From Methylosinus sp. LW4 (lineage in GTDB: Bacteria; Pseudomonadota; Alphaproteobacteria; Rhizobiales; Beijerinckiaceae), in assembly GCF_000379125.1 (NCBI RefSeq), contig NZ_KB900626.1:1583748-1647747 (forward strand): a stretch of 64,000 bases of DNA, read 5' to 3'. Below the pieces are notes generated by a model. That model was not told the DNA's origin, made no database searches, and was given only the letters and a program-made list of their open reading frames with translations. How positions within the stretch are numbered: the stretch's first letter is position 1; every line of letters begins with the position of its first letter. Shown here one piece after another: positions 53,379 to 61,833 of the stretch. Both the position numbers and the translations under genes were made by a program.

Positions 53379-54815
53379 CTAATTTTCGTCGTCGATGACA
53401 GTGGCGGCGTCGAGCGCCGCGGCGAGCCTGTTCTCCTCGCCATAATAGCGCGCGCGCTCCCAGAAGCGCGGCCGTCCGACGCCGGTGGAGCGATGCCGAC
53501 CGATGATGCGGCCATTGGCGTCCTCGCCGACGATCTCATAGACGAAGAGATCCTGCAGCGTGACGACATCCGCCTCCTGGCCCAGCACCTCGGTAATATG
53601 GGTGATGCGGCGCGAGCCGTCGCGAAGGCGCGCCGCCTGCACGATAATGTCGATCGACGAGACGATCATATCGCGGATCGTCTTCGCCGGCAGCGAGAAG
53701 CCGCCCATTGTGATCATGGATTCGAGACGGCCCAGCGCCTCGCGCGGCGAGTTGGCGTGCAGCGTGCCCATCGAGCCGTCATGGCCCGTGTTCATCGCCT
53801 GCAGAAGATCGAAAGCCTCCGGTCCGCGAACCTCGCCGACGATGATGCGTTCGGGACGCATACGCAGGCAGTTCTTCACGAGATCGCGCATCGTCACCGC
53901 GCCCTGCCCTTCCAGATTGGGCGGACGCGTCTCCAGGCGCACCACATGCGGCTGCTGCAATTGCAATTCCGCCGCGTCCTCGCAGGTGATCACGCGCTCG
54001 TCGGTGTCGATGTAATTGGTGAGGCAGTTGAGCAGCGTCGTCTTGCCGGAGCCCGTGCCGCCGGAGATCAGCACATTGCAGCGCACGCGGCCGATGACCT
54101 TCAGCACCTCGCCGCCTTCGGGCGAGATGGAGGCGTAGCGGATGAGCTGATCGAGAGTGAGCTTGTCCTTGCGGAACTTACGAATGGTGAGCGCGGGGCC
54201 GTCGATCGCCAGCGGCGGCGCGATGACGTTGACGCGAGAGCCGTCGAGCAAGCGCGCGTCGCAGATCGGCGAGGATTCGTCGACGCGGCGGCCGACCTGG
54301 CTGACGATGCGCTGGCAGATGTTCATCAGCTGGGAATTGTCGCGGAAGCGGATGTTGGTGAGCTGAATCTTGCCGCCGACTTCTATATAGGTCTTGGCGG
54401 CGCCGTTCACCATTATGTCGGCGATGTCGTCGCGCATGAGCAGCGGCTCCAGCGGACCATAGCCGAGCACGTCGTTGCATATATCCTCGAGCAGCTCCTC
54501 CTGCTCGGCGATCGACATCACGACATTCTTGATCGCGACGATCTCATTGACGATGTCTCTGATCTCGTCACGCGCGCTCTCGGGCTCCAGCTTGGAGAGC
54601 TGCGCGAGATCGATCGCCTCGATGAGCGCGCCGAAGATCATGCTCTTCGTCACGTAATATTGTTCCGAGCGCTTCTGCTCGGGAGGCGCTGCGATCGTCA
54701 CGCTCGCCTCGGGCGCAGCGGCGGGCGTCGGCGCCTTGCTCGCCGGCGCCGCCTGCTGTGTCGAACGCGCTGTCGCTGTCTGCGCCGTTCCGACGTTCGT
54801 CCGCTTTCCGAACAT
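53379..54815 (-). CDS. cpaF: CpaF/TadA motor ATPase
   Basis: This secretion ATPase powers Flp pilus assembly. It has 478 residues. An Ala/Pro-rich N-terminal tail (about 1-45) is followed by an N-terminal helical domain and the core ATPase. Walker A is LISGGTGSGKTTLLNCL near 255, and Asp/His boxes surround it. The box VGEVRGPEAFDLLQAMNTGHDGSMGTLHANSPREALGRLE is near 325-365. The length suits a bifunctional CpaF-type rather than a PilB/PilT-type ATPase. cpaE lies 32 bases upstream on the same strand and tadB 16 bases downstream. Confidence 0.96.
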   Translation of the reverse strand: MFGKRTNVGTAQTATARSTQQAAPASKAPTPAAAPEASVTIAAPPEQKRSEQYYVTKSMIFGALIEAIDLAQLSKLEPESARDEIRDIVNEIVAIKNVVMSIAEQEELLEDICNDVLGYGPLEPLLMRDDIADIMVNGAAKTYIEVGGKIQLTNIRFRDNSQLMNICQRIVSQVGRRVDESSPICDARLLDGSRVNVIAPPLAIDGPALTIRKFRKDKLTLDQLIRYASISPEGGEVLKVIGRVRCNVLISGGTGSGKTTLLNCLTNYIDTDERVITCEDAAELQLQQPHVVRLETRPPNLEGQGAVTMRDLVKNCLRMRPERIIVGEVRGPEAFDLLQAMNTGHDGSMGTLHANSPREALGRLESMITMGGFSLPAKTIRDMIVSSIDIIVQAARLRDGSRRITHITEVLGQEADVVTLQDLFVYEIVGEDANGRIIGRHRSTGVGRPRFWERARYYGEENRLAAALDAATVIDDEN

Positions 54816-54847
54816 GCGATCTCCTCGTTACGCTCAGTCGCCGCTCG

Positions 54848-56101
54848 TCAGCCGGCCAGCTTTCGTGACAAACGATCGAGCAGCGGCGCCAATAATCCGC
54901 TCTTGACCTTGCGGCTCACGGCGCGCCCCGTCACCTCGCGGCCGAGCGCGTCGAACTGCTCGATGATCTTGGCGCCGGGGTCGACCTCGGCGATCATCTG
55001 CCCATTGTTGGAAGCCGCGCCGAACAGCTTCGGATCGAAGGGAATGATCGCCGACGGCTCCATCTCGATGGCCTTGGCGAAATCCGCCACCGCTATCTCC
55101 GGCCGCTTCGGCACGCCGACGAAATTCAGGACCAGCTTGGGCGGCGAATCGTTCTGCCGGGCGACGCGCAGCTGATCGATGAGCGTCTTGGCGTTGCGCA
55201 GATTGGCGAGATCGGGCGCCGCGACGATCGCCACCTCATCGGCGCCGATCAGCATGCGCTTCGTCCAGGCCGACCATTGATGCGGAACGTCGAGCACGGT
55301 GCAAGGCGCCGTGGCGCGCAACGTGTCCACGATCGCGTCGAAAGCCGTCTCCGGCAGATCATAGAGACGATCGACCGTCGCCGGCGCGGCGAGCAGGCTG
55401 AGCTGCTCGCTGCATTTGGACAGCAGGCGATCGATGAGATTGGCGTCGACGCGATCCGGCGCGAACACGGCTTCCGCGACGCCTTGCGGCGGGTCCTGGT
55501 TGAAATCCAGCCCAGCGGTGCCGAAGGGGAGATCGAGATCGGCGATGACCGTCTGCATCTGCAGCGCGCGCGCGATCGACCAGGCGAGATTATGCGCGAT
55601 GCAGGAGGAGCCGACGCCGCCCTTGGCGCCGGCCACGGCGACGATGCGGCCCAGCGCCTCTGCGCTGTTGTTATAAAGATCGGAGATGCGCGAGATGAAG
55701 CCGAGCACGTCGATCGGCGCGACGATATAGTCGCTGACGCCGCGCGCGATCAGCGCGCGATACAGCGATATGTCGTTGACATGGCCGAGCACGACGACCT
55801 TGGTGCCGGAGTCGCAGGACTCCGCCAGCGCCTCCAGCTGACCGATGAGCGTCTGACGCTCGCCGATCGCCTCGAGCACGATCAGATTCGGCGTCGGCGC
55901 CGATCGGAAGGCCTCGATCGCGGCTGCGACGCCGCCCATGTGAACCTTGACATGCGCCTTGTCCATGCGGCGGTCCACGGCGGCGGCGTTCACCACCGCA
56001 ACGGCGTCCGGCGTCTCGCAGAACGCTTGCACGGAAATGCGCGGCAAGGGAGCGATCTGCGCTGCTGCGTCGCTCTCCGCCATTGCCGACTGCTCTTTCA
56101 T
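54848..56101 (-). CDS. cpaE: CpaE-type pilus localisation ATPase (MinD/ParA superfamily)
   Basis: This 417-residue protein has a receiver-like N-terminal domain (about 25-145: LIVLEAIGERQTLIGQLEALAE, KVVVLGHVNDISLYRALIARGVSDYIVAPI). A MinD-like ATPase follows. The P-loop is VAGAKGGVGSSCIAHNLAW near 160; the usual lysine of GKS/T is replaced by serine, which is common in CpaE. DLDLPFGTAGLDFN and VLDVPHQWSAWT follow as the other nucleotide-site motifs. GGAGG before ATG 56101 sets the start, one base inside the cpaD stop. It probably positions the pilus machine at a cell pole. Confidence 0.93.
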   Translation of the reverse strand: MKEQSAMAESDAAAQIAPLPRISVQAFCETPDAVAVVNAAAVDRRMDKAHVKVHMGGVAAAIEAFRSAPTPNLIVLEAIGERQTLIGQLEALAESCDSGTKVVVLGHVNDISLYRALIARGVSDYIVAPIDVLGFISRISDLYNNSAEALGRIVAVAGAKGGVGSSCIAHNLAWSIARALQMQTVIADLDLPFGTAGLDFNQDPPQGVAEAVFAPDRVDANLIDRLLSKCSEQLSLLAAPATVDRLYDLPETAFDAIVDTLRATAPCTVLDVPHQWSAWTKRMLIGADEVAIVAAPDLANLRNAKTLIDQLRVARQNDSPPKLVLNFVGVPKRPEIAVADFAKAIEMEPSAIIPFDPKLFGAASNNGQMIAEVDPGAKIIEQFDALGREVTGRAVSRKVKSGLLAPLLDRLSRKLAG

Positions 56102-56826
56102 CAACCGCCTCCAACCGAGCTGATATTCGTGCCCTTGACGTTCCAGTTCGTCGCCGGATCGGCGCCCCTGCGCACATTGCCGATGGCGCGCATGCGCGAC
56201 TCGACGTCGGCTGGCGTTTCGCCGCGCGGCGCGACGAGATCGCGCGGATCGTCGATTTGCGCCGCCAGCGTGGTCTGGCTCGCGCAGCCGAAATTCCAAT
56301 AAGTGGTGTTGTCCCACCCTTGCAGCGAGCTCGCCGATGCGAGATCGGCGGGCCATTCGCCGCAGCGTCCCGCCACCTTCGCGCGCACGCCCTGGAAAGA
56401 CAGACGCACAGGCGCGGCGAGATTGGGATCGGTCACCGGATAGGAGGCGACATAGACGGCGCCGGAGACGCCGCTTTCCGCCAATATGCGCTTCACCGCA
56501 TCGACGCCGCCGCGCACCGCGAGCTGATCTTTCGTTCCGGTGGGCGCGAGAAGCGTGATCTGGCCATGGCCGAAGCGGCGATAGCGCAGCACGAAATCGT
56601 GAATGCGCCCGGTGGTCGCATAGTCGATGCGGGCCGACGGCAGCACGTCGATGGAGGTGCTGGCGTCCGCGAGCACGACGGGATGACGGTCGCGATAGTC
56701 TTGCGCGACGGCGGGCGCCGGCAGCGTTCTGTTCACGCCGCAGCCGGCGAGAGGCGCCATAGCGGCGAGGCAAGCGAGCCTCGCTCCGAAGGCTTTGAGT
56801 TTCGCGCTGTTCAGTCGGATAGACAT
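56101..56826 (-). CDS. cpaD: CpaD-type pilus assembly lipoprotein
   Basis: This 241-residue protein has a lipobox APLAGC near residue 28. The mature part has IDVLPSARIDYATTGRIHDFVLRYRRFGHGQITLLAP and VRLSFQGVRAKVAGRCGEWPADLAS, typical of the CpaD (TadB-type accessory) family. It ends with WNFGCASQTTLAAQIDDPRDLVAPRGETPAD, which is strongly conserved in the family. It is placed in the outer membrane with the CpaC secretin. GAGGAG precedes ATG 56826, 20 bases after the cpaC stop. Confidence 0.93.
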   Translation of the reverse strand: MSIRLNSAKLKAFGARLACLAAMAPLAGCGVNRTLPAPAVAQDYRDRHPVVLADASTSIDVLPSARIDYATTGRIHDFVLRYRRFGHGQITLLAPTGTKDQLAVRGGVDAVKRILAESGVSGAVYVASYPVTDPNLAAPVRLSFQGVRAKVAGRCGEWPADLASASSLQGWDNTTYWNFGCASQTTLAAQIDDPRDLVAPRGETPADVESRMRAIGNVRRGADPATNWNVKGTNISSVGGG

Positions 56827-56846
56827 GTTTACCGCTCCTCGCGCGC

Positions 56847-58328
56847 TCAGTCCTGAATGAAGCCGACGCGGCCCTTCAGGCGTGGAACCGCTTGCGGATG
56901 TTGGGGATTGGCGTAGAGCCGATTGACGCGGCCGAGCAGCCAGGCCTGCGGATCGCTGGCGTCCGCGAAGCCGTCGTCCGGCCGCGCCACATCGCGCGCC
57001 TGGATCGAGCGCGCGATGAAGGGCGTGACGATGATGAGCAGCTCGGTCTCGTTGCGCAGATAATCGCGCGAGCGGAACAGCGTTCCGAGCACCGGCAGAT
57101 TGATGAGGCCCGGCAGGCCGTTGATCGCCTGATCGGACTTCTGCTGCAGCAGGCCCGCAGTGGCGATGGAGCCGCCGGACGGAAGCTCGACGCTCGTCTC
57201 GTTCTTGCGAGTCTTGAAGCCGGGAACGGTCACGCCATTGTAGGTCTGCGCGCCTTGGTAATCGACCTCGGTCACTTCCGTCGCGAGATGCAGGAGAATG
57301 CGGCCTTCGGCGAGCACAACGGGCGTGAAGTTCAGCGACACGCCATATTGCTTGAACACGATGCCGACCGTGCAGAGGATCGAGCCGCTGATACAATTGC
57401 CATTGCCGGGCACCGCGACCTCGCCGCCGACGGTGAATTTCGCCGACTCGCCGGAGACCGCTGTGACGGTCGGCTCGGCGAGGATGCGCGAGACGCCGTA
57501 GCGCTCATAGGCCTGCAGAGTCGCAGAGGTGCTGTTGGGGCCATTGAGGCTCAAAGCGCTCGAGGTGAGAGCGGAATTGATGGCGAAGGGATTTTCCTGA
57601 ACCAGCTTGCCCCAGCCGCCCGACAAGATCGCCTCGCCGCCGGATTTGGCGGAGACGCCCAGCTGCTTGATTACACGGCGCTGCACTTCGGCGACCGTGA
57701 CCTTCAGCATCACCTGATCTTGCGTGCTGATGGTGAGCGCATTGACGACGAGGCCGTCGCCGCCCGCGCCATTGCCCTGCGCGGAGGACGCGCGCGCGGC
57801 GAAGCCCTTGGCGATGTCGACGGCGCGCTGCGCCTCCGAGGCGGATTCGACCGTGCCGGTCAAAATGATCGTGTCATTGACCGTGCGCGTGGTGATGTTG
57901 GATTTCGGCAGAGCGGCATGCAGAAGCGGCCCGAGCTCGCCGACGTCGCGGCCGATACTGATCTCGAGATTGGCGATCTGCCGCCCGGCGCGGTCGAGCG
58001 CGAAAATCGTCGTCTGGCCCGTTTCGGCGCCCATTATGTACAGCTTGCGCGCCGAGCGGGCGACCGCATTGGCGACCTTCGGATTGCCGACGACGATCTC
58101 CGACGCCTCCGCCGGAAGATCGACGATGATCGACTTGCCGACGCCCATGGCGATGCGTCGCGACATCATCGCCTCTGCGCTCGACTGGACGCCCCCTTTT
58201 TCCTGGCCAGACGCCGGAATGGCTCCGAGCGACGCCCCGGCGAACGCGAGCATCGCGAGCGCCGCCGCCCCCGACAGCCGACGCGCCGACCCTCCCATTT
58301 TCGTCGTTCCGCGTTCGATTTTCGCCAT
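56847..58328 (-). CDS. cpaC: CpaC/RcpA outer-membrane secretin
   Basis: This secretin forms the channel for the Flp pilus. It has 493 residues: a signal peptide (about 20-45), a pilus-formation N-terminal domain (VGKSIIVDLPAEASEIVVGNPKVANAVARS, near 65-130) and a BON-like part. The secretin domain covers about 240-435, with SRILAEPTVTAVSGESAKFTVGGEVAVP and TRKNETSVELPSGGSIATAGLLQQ. AAGGA before ATG 58328 gives the start. The gene sits between cpaB (31 bases) and cpaD. Its N-terminal domain is repeated as a free protein encoded at 60659. Confidence 0.94.
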   Translation of the reverse strand: MAKIERGTTKMGGSARRLSGAAALAMLAFAGASLGAIPASGQEKGGVQSSAEAMMSRRIAMGVGKSIIVDLPAEASEIVVGNPKVANAVARSARKLYIMGAETGQTTIFALDRAGRQIANLEISIGRDVGELGPLLHAALPKSNITTRTVNDTIILTGTVESASEAQRAVDIAKGFAARASSAQGNGAGGDGLVVNALTISTQDQVMLKVTVAEVQRRVIKQLGVSAKSGGEAILSGGWGKLVQENPFAINSALTSSALSLNGPNSTSATLQAYERYGVSRILAEPTVTAVSGESAKFTVGGEVAVPGNGNCISGSILCTVGIVFKQYGVSLNFTPVVLAEGRILLHLATEVTEVDYQGAQTYNGVTVPGFKTRKNETSVELPSGGSIATAGLLQQKSDQAINGLPGLINLPVLGTLFRSRDYLRNETELLIIVTPFIARSIQARDVARPDDGFADASDPQAWLLGRVNRLYANPQHPQAVPRLKGRVGFIQD

Positions 58329-58359
58329 GTGGCGCTGTCCTTCGATGAGCCGCATCGCC

Positions 58360-59148
58360 TCAGCGCGTGCGCAAGGTTGTTGGGAAGCCGAAGCGCACGA
58401 CCGTCAATGAATCGTCCGCCGCCGAAGCGCGCTTGTCGTCGTCATGCGCGTCCGCCATCGAGCGCAGCATCAGCGCCAATTGGCCGGTGCGCTGCGCGAG
58501 GATGACGAGCTCGGCCTGCCGCGGCTCGAGATCGAGCGTGGCGGTCGCGCCGGTCACGACGGATTCGCCGTTCTTCGTCTCGACCATCGGCCCGATCGCC
58601 ATCACGCGCACATTGGTGAGAATGACTTCCGACGAGAGATCGGCGGAGCCGCCTTCACGGCCGCGATCGCTGTCGCGATAAGTGCGCATCACATCGACAT
58701 GATCATTCGGAAGAATGAAGCCGCCCGCCGTCGTGTTGGGCGAGATGTCGATGGCGACCGCCCGATGGCCGGCGGGAAGCAGAGTGGACATCAGGCCCGC
58801 GGTCGGACCCTTGACCAGACGCTCGCGCCGCACCGGCTCGCCATTGGAGATCGGATTGCGGACATAGGAGCCCTGCAGATCTTCCTTGGCGTTCGGCACC
58901 TCGCTCTTGCGCAGCACGCCCGGCGGCACCGCGCCCATCGGCCAATCGATCCAATTGGTGTCCGGCTCGCCGAGCGCGGTTCCATAGGAGAGATCGCGCG
59001 TCGCCACGAGAACCTTGTCGGTCGGCGGCGGCGTGGGGATCATCTGAACGATCTTCGGCGCCTCTGGCGGCGATCCGTTCATCATCAGGAAGGCTCCGCC
59101 GCCCGCCACGACGGCGACGCCGAGAACCACGATCTGCGCCTTGTTCAT
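58360..59148 (-). CDS. cpaB: CpaB/RcpC pilus assembly protein
   Basis: This 262-residue protein has an N-terminal membrane helix (about 5-23). It also has an SAF-like domain (VLVATRDLSYGTALGEPDTNWIDWP near 47; NPISNGEPVRRERLVKG) and the conserved GHRAVAIDISPNTTAGGFILPNDHVDVM block near 128-155. It works in the periplasm with the CpaC secretin. It lies 155 bases from cpaA, the largest gap in the leftward tad run, so it may have its own promoter; a TTGACG near 59210 is the only hint. Confidence 0.93.
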   Translation of the reverse strand: MNKAQIVVLGVAVVAGGGAFLMMNGSPPEAPKIVQMIPTPPPTDKVLVATRDLSYGTALGEPDTNWIDWPMGAVPPGVLRKSEVPNAKEDLQGSYVRNPISNGEPVRRERLVKGPTAGLMSTLLPAGHRAVAIDISPNTTAGGFILPNDHVDVMRTYRDSDRGREGGSADLSSEVILTNVRVMAIGPMVETKNGESVVTGATATLDLEPRQAELVILAQRTGQLALMLRSMADAHDDDKRASAADDSLTVVRFGFPTTLRTR

Positions 59149-59303
59149 CTGCTTCCAGTCCGATCGCCCCGGCTAGAGCGGAGCATTCCGAATGAAAGCG
59201 GAAAAACGTCAAATTATGGTTAATCGCCGGTAAGACGACAGGCTCTTTCGCATTGCGAAGCCCATGTGTCTCGCGGCTCTCGGCGAAGAGCCGGGCGATA
59301 GGC

Positions 59304-59810
59304 TCATGCGGCGGCGAGCAGCGCCCAGAGCTGAGAATTGGGATAGACGACGACGCCGGCGATCGCGAGCGCCACGCCGTAAGGAACGCCCTCGGCGGCG
59401 TCGCAAAGATGGGCGAGGCGCGGCGATTGGGCGACGAAGCGCGGCTCGAATCGCCGCAGCGCGAGAATCGCTATGGTCAGCGCGCCGCCGGCCAGAGAGG
59501 CGATGAGCGCATAATCGGCGAGCTGCTCGAAGCCGAGCCACAGCGCCGTCGCGGATGCGAGCTTGGCGTCGCCGCCGCCCATCCAGCCGCGATTGAACAT
59601 AAGGAAGGTCGCAGCGAGCACCGCCGCCCCGCAGGCGACATGCGACGCAACGCTGTCGAGCGGCATGCCGAGCCATGCGGCGAAAATCGCGAACAGCGCG
59701 CTGAGCGCCAAGGAGACGCGATTGGGAATCGTCATGGTGAGGAGATCGGCGAAGGCCGAAAACGCCATAAGGGCCGGAAAGAGGATTAGCGCGGCGGGGG
59801 CTGCGATCAT
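59304..59810 (-). CDS. cpaA: CpaA/TadV prepilin peptidase (A24 family)
   Basis: This inner-membrane aspartyl protease matures the Flp pilin. It has 168 residues with about five helices. The two catalytic aspartates lie in FADLLTMTIPNRVS near residue 22 and GWMGGGDAKLASA near 82, both intact. It lacks the N-methylation domain of larger type IV peptidases, as is normal for TadV. ATG 59810 with AGGA upstream is preferred to a TTG 14 codons earlier. The pilin genes are immediately upstream on the same strand. Confidence 0.92.
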   Translation of the reverse strand: MIAAPAALILFPALMAFSAFADLLTMTIPNRVSLALSALFAIFAAWLGMPLDSVASHVACGAAVLAATFLMFNRGWMGGGDAKLASATALWLGFEQLADYALIASLAGGALTIAILALRRFEPRFVAQSPRLAHLCDAAEGVPYGVALAIAGVVVYPNSQLWALLAAA

Positions 59811-59950
59811 CAGTGTCGTTCCTGTCGCCGCGCCTTTCTCTTTTTGCGACAAAGGCGCCTCTCGAAGTCGCTTCGGCGCGCTCGGATGAGCGCGCGATTC
59901 GCGCGACGCGCGGCGAGGAGCCGACGCGCGCGCACGATTCGGGCGATCGC

Positions 59951-60115
59951 TCAGCTGAGGTTCTGAGCGATCTTGTTGAAAGTCTCCGACAGATTGCTGC
60001 CGACGAGCTTCACGGCGGTAATGATAATGACCGAAATCAGAGCGCCGATGAGGCCATATTCGATAGCCGTGGCGCCCGATTCATCGTCCAGGAATTTCAA
60101 GACCGACAATTTCAT
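59951..60115 (-). CDS. Flp-family type IVb pilin (copy 1)
   Basis: This 54-residue pilin precursor has the prepilin site after Gly14 (DESGATAIEY), with Glu at +5 and the adjacent Tyr that define Flp pilins. A single hydrophobic helix follows (GLIGALISVIIITAVKLVG) and a short NLSETFNKIAQNLS tail. GGGAGAAGG sets ATG 60115. From residue 11 onward it differs from copy 2 at one residue (Glu44 here, Gln there). The cpaA gene downstream encodes the peptidase expected to cleave it. Confidence 0.95.
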   Translation of the reverse strand: MKLSVLKFLDDESGATAIEYGLIGALISVIIITAVKLVGSNLSETFNKIAQNLS

Positions 60116-60259
60116 CGCCTTCTCCCAATATAGGGCGTCGTAATTCGCCGCCCATGCGCCGAGCCGGCCGGCTCCGTTCACGAGCCGGCCTTCGGCGGAA
60201 ATGCGCGCATTGAAATGATCTCGGCGCGGGGAGGCGACGAGATCAGCGCCCTTCAGACC

Positions 60260-60424
60260 TCAGCTCAGATTCTGAGCGATCTTGTTGAAGGTCTGCGACA
60301 GGTTGCTGCCGACGAGCTTCACTGCGGTGATGATGATGACGGAGATCAGCGCGCCGATCAGGCCGTATTCGATGGCGGTCGCGCCGGACTCGTCCTTAAC
60401 GAACCGCGAAAACAAGCTCTTCAT
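60260..60424 (-). CDS. Flp-family type IVb pilin (copy 2)
   Basis: This second 54-residue Flp pilin is read in the same direction, 144 bases upstream of copy 1. It has the same DESG/ATAIEY processing site and helix; only the ten-residue leader and one tail residue differ. GAGGAG before ATG 60424 is a strong ribosome site. It is the first gene of the leftward tad run and is divergent from the TadE/G genes, so the 234 bases upstream should hold the main promoter. By hand count 19 of 132 bases differ in the shared part, nearly all silent. Confidence 0.95.
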   Translation of the reverse strand: MKSLFSRFVKDESGATAIEYGLIGALISVIIITAVKLVGSNLSQTFNKIAQNLS

Positions 60425-60658
60425 ACTCGTGCTCCTCGCTCTATTGACTGAGTTCGGCGGCGTCGCTCGATCGAGCCCGTTCGCCGGACAGGACGAGACC
60501 CTACGTAGAACTTCTTGCAAACGCGTTAATCGCATCATCGACCTATGAAGCTCGCGGCGCGAAACGTCGATCCACCTCATTTTCAGCAATGATTCACTAT
60601 TACGTGGTTTTGTTCGACACGAAGCCTCGCAAAGGCGATGATTGTTCAGAGGTGCGTG
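60425..60658. other. Divergent control region of the Tad locus
   Basis: These 234 bases separate the two halves of the pilus locus and should carry both promoters. The segment is less GC-rich than the genes around it (CTATTACGTGGTTTTGTTCG near 60596). I see no clear -35/-10 pair, no sigma-54 site and no CtrA-like TTAA-N7-TTAA box. Confidence 0.4.
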
Positions 60659-61126
60659 ATGCGCTCGACTCGTTTCCATGGATATTTGGCATTATTGGTC
60701 GGCGCGACCGTCACCGCCGGCGTCGCTATGGCGCGCGAGGGCGAAAAACGCGGCGTTTTCGTGGACGTGGACCGCGCTCGCGTGGTGCGCATGCCGGAAG
60801 GCGCGCAAACGCTGATCATCGGAAATCCGCTCATCGCCGATGTGACGATGCTGAAGACCAATCGTCTCATGGTCGTCACCGGAAAAAGCTTCGGCTCGAC
60901 CAATCTCATCCTGCTCGATCCGACGGGCAATCAGGTCGGCGAGGAGATCATCACCGTCACCCAGCCGATGGACAAGCTCGTCGTGCTACGCGGCTCGCGA
61001 CGCGAATCCTACGCTTGCGCGCCCGATTGCGCGCCGGCCGTCGATCTCGGCGACGACAAGGACTATACGGCGCGCGTTCTCGAGGCGGTGAAGCAGCACG
61101 AGGGCTCGTCCTCGCCCAAGCGCTGA
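60659..61126 (+). CDS. Stand-alone pilus-assembly N-terminal domain protein
   Basis: This 155-residue exported protein has a signal peptide (about 1-25). One copy of the domain found at the N-terminus of CpaC secretins follows (VFVDVDRARVVRMPEGAQTLIIGNPLIADVTMLKTNRLMVVTGKSFGSTNLILLD), then a short Cys-containing tail (YACAPDCAP). AGAGGTG sets ATG 60659; ATG 60638 is possible. It heads the rightward half of the Tad locus, before two TadE/G-like genes. It probably contacts CpaC or replaces its N-terminal ring, which is inference. Confidence 0.88.
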   Translation: MRSTRFHGYLALLVGATVTAGVAMAREGEKRGVFVDVDRARVVRMPEGAQTLIIGNPLIADVTMLKTNRLMVVTGKSFGSTNLILLDPTGNQVGEEIITVTQPMDKLVVLRGSRRESYACAPDCAPAVDLGDDKDYTARVLEAVKQHEGSSSPKR

Positions 61127-61203
61127 CGGGCATCGCCGAAGGCGCGCATGGGAGATCAAAAGGGGCGGCTGCGAAACGCCCTTTCGGGCCGTGGGTTCGA
61201 GGC

Positions 61204-61833
61204 ATGAGCGGAGACGAAAATTTGTCGCGACAGCCGACGCGCCGATTCGCCGCGAGCGTGATTCGCTTCGGGCGCGACCGGAACGGGGCGCTCGCGGTCG
61301 AGTTCGCCATGGTGCTCGTGCCGATGCTCGGGCTGCTCGGCGCGATTTTCGAGACGGGAATCGTCTATTTCAAGAGCCAGCAGCTGCAGGTGACCACAAT
61401 TCATGCGAGCCGCGCCGTGCTGACGCACAGCCTCGCCAACATGACCTATCAGAATTTCATCGACAAATATGTCTGCACTTGGCAGGCCAGCGGCGTCGTC
61501 GCGGCCGGCACGTTGAGCACGTCCTTCGATTGCTCGAAGATTCTCGTCGATATCGCCGATGTCGGCAATGGCTCGGGTTGGTCCAGCGCCTCGACCTCCA
61601 ATTCCTTCTATTCGTCTCCTCCGGCGGCGAGCTCGACGATCACGATGCCGGCCTCCGGCCATGTCGCCGTCGTGCGCATCGTCTATCCCATGCCGGCGGT
61701 GACGGCGATTCTCACCGGCGGCATTTTGACCGGCATAACGCTCGGCAAAACGACGGGCGGAGAGGTCACATATAACAGCCGATGGACGCATCTGCTGTTC
61801 GGCGTCGCCGCTTTTCGCGTGGAGCCGACATGA
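61204..61833 (+). CDS. TadE/TadG-family pseudopilin
   Basis: This 209-residue protein has a TadE-like beginning: a basic cytoplasmic tail, then RNGALAVEFAMVLVPMLGLLGAIFETG, whose Glu and hydrophobic helix (about 30-52) match the TadE pseudopilin processing region. The rest is a Ser/Thr-rich periplasmic part with two cysteines (KYVCTWQAS, FDCSKIL). It is presumably cleaved by CpaA and incorporated in, or needed for, the pilus. The next gene starts inside its stop (ATGA), so the two are coupled. Confidence 0.9.
   Translation: MSGDENLSRQPTRRFAASVIRFGRDRNGALAVEFAMVLVPMLGLLGAIFETGIVYFKSQQLQVTTIHASRAVLTHSLANMTYQNFIDKYVCTWQASGVVAAGTLSTSFDCSKILVDIADVGNGSGWSSASTSNSFYSSPPAASSTITMPASGHVAVVRIVYPMPAVTAILTGGILTGITLGKTTGGEVTYNSRWTHLLFGVAAFRVEPT

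Noticed and set aside
54848..56101. CpaE as a defective ATPase because its P-loop lacks the GK(S/T) lysine
   Set aside because: The KGGVGSS-type loop is common in CpaE proteins and the remaining motifs are intact, so it is a family feature rather than a mutation.
53493..58505. Long rightward frames opposite cpaF and cpaC
   Set aside because: They are antisense shadows; their translations show no domain and the sense genes fit the Tad locus exactly.
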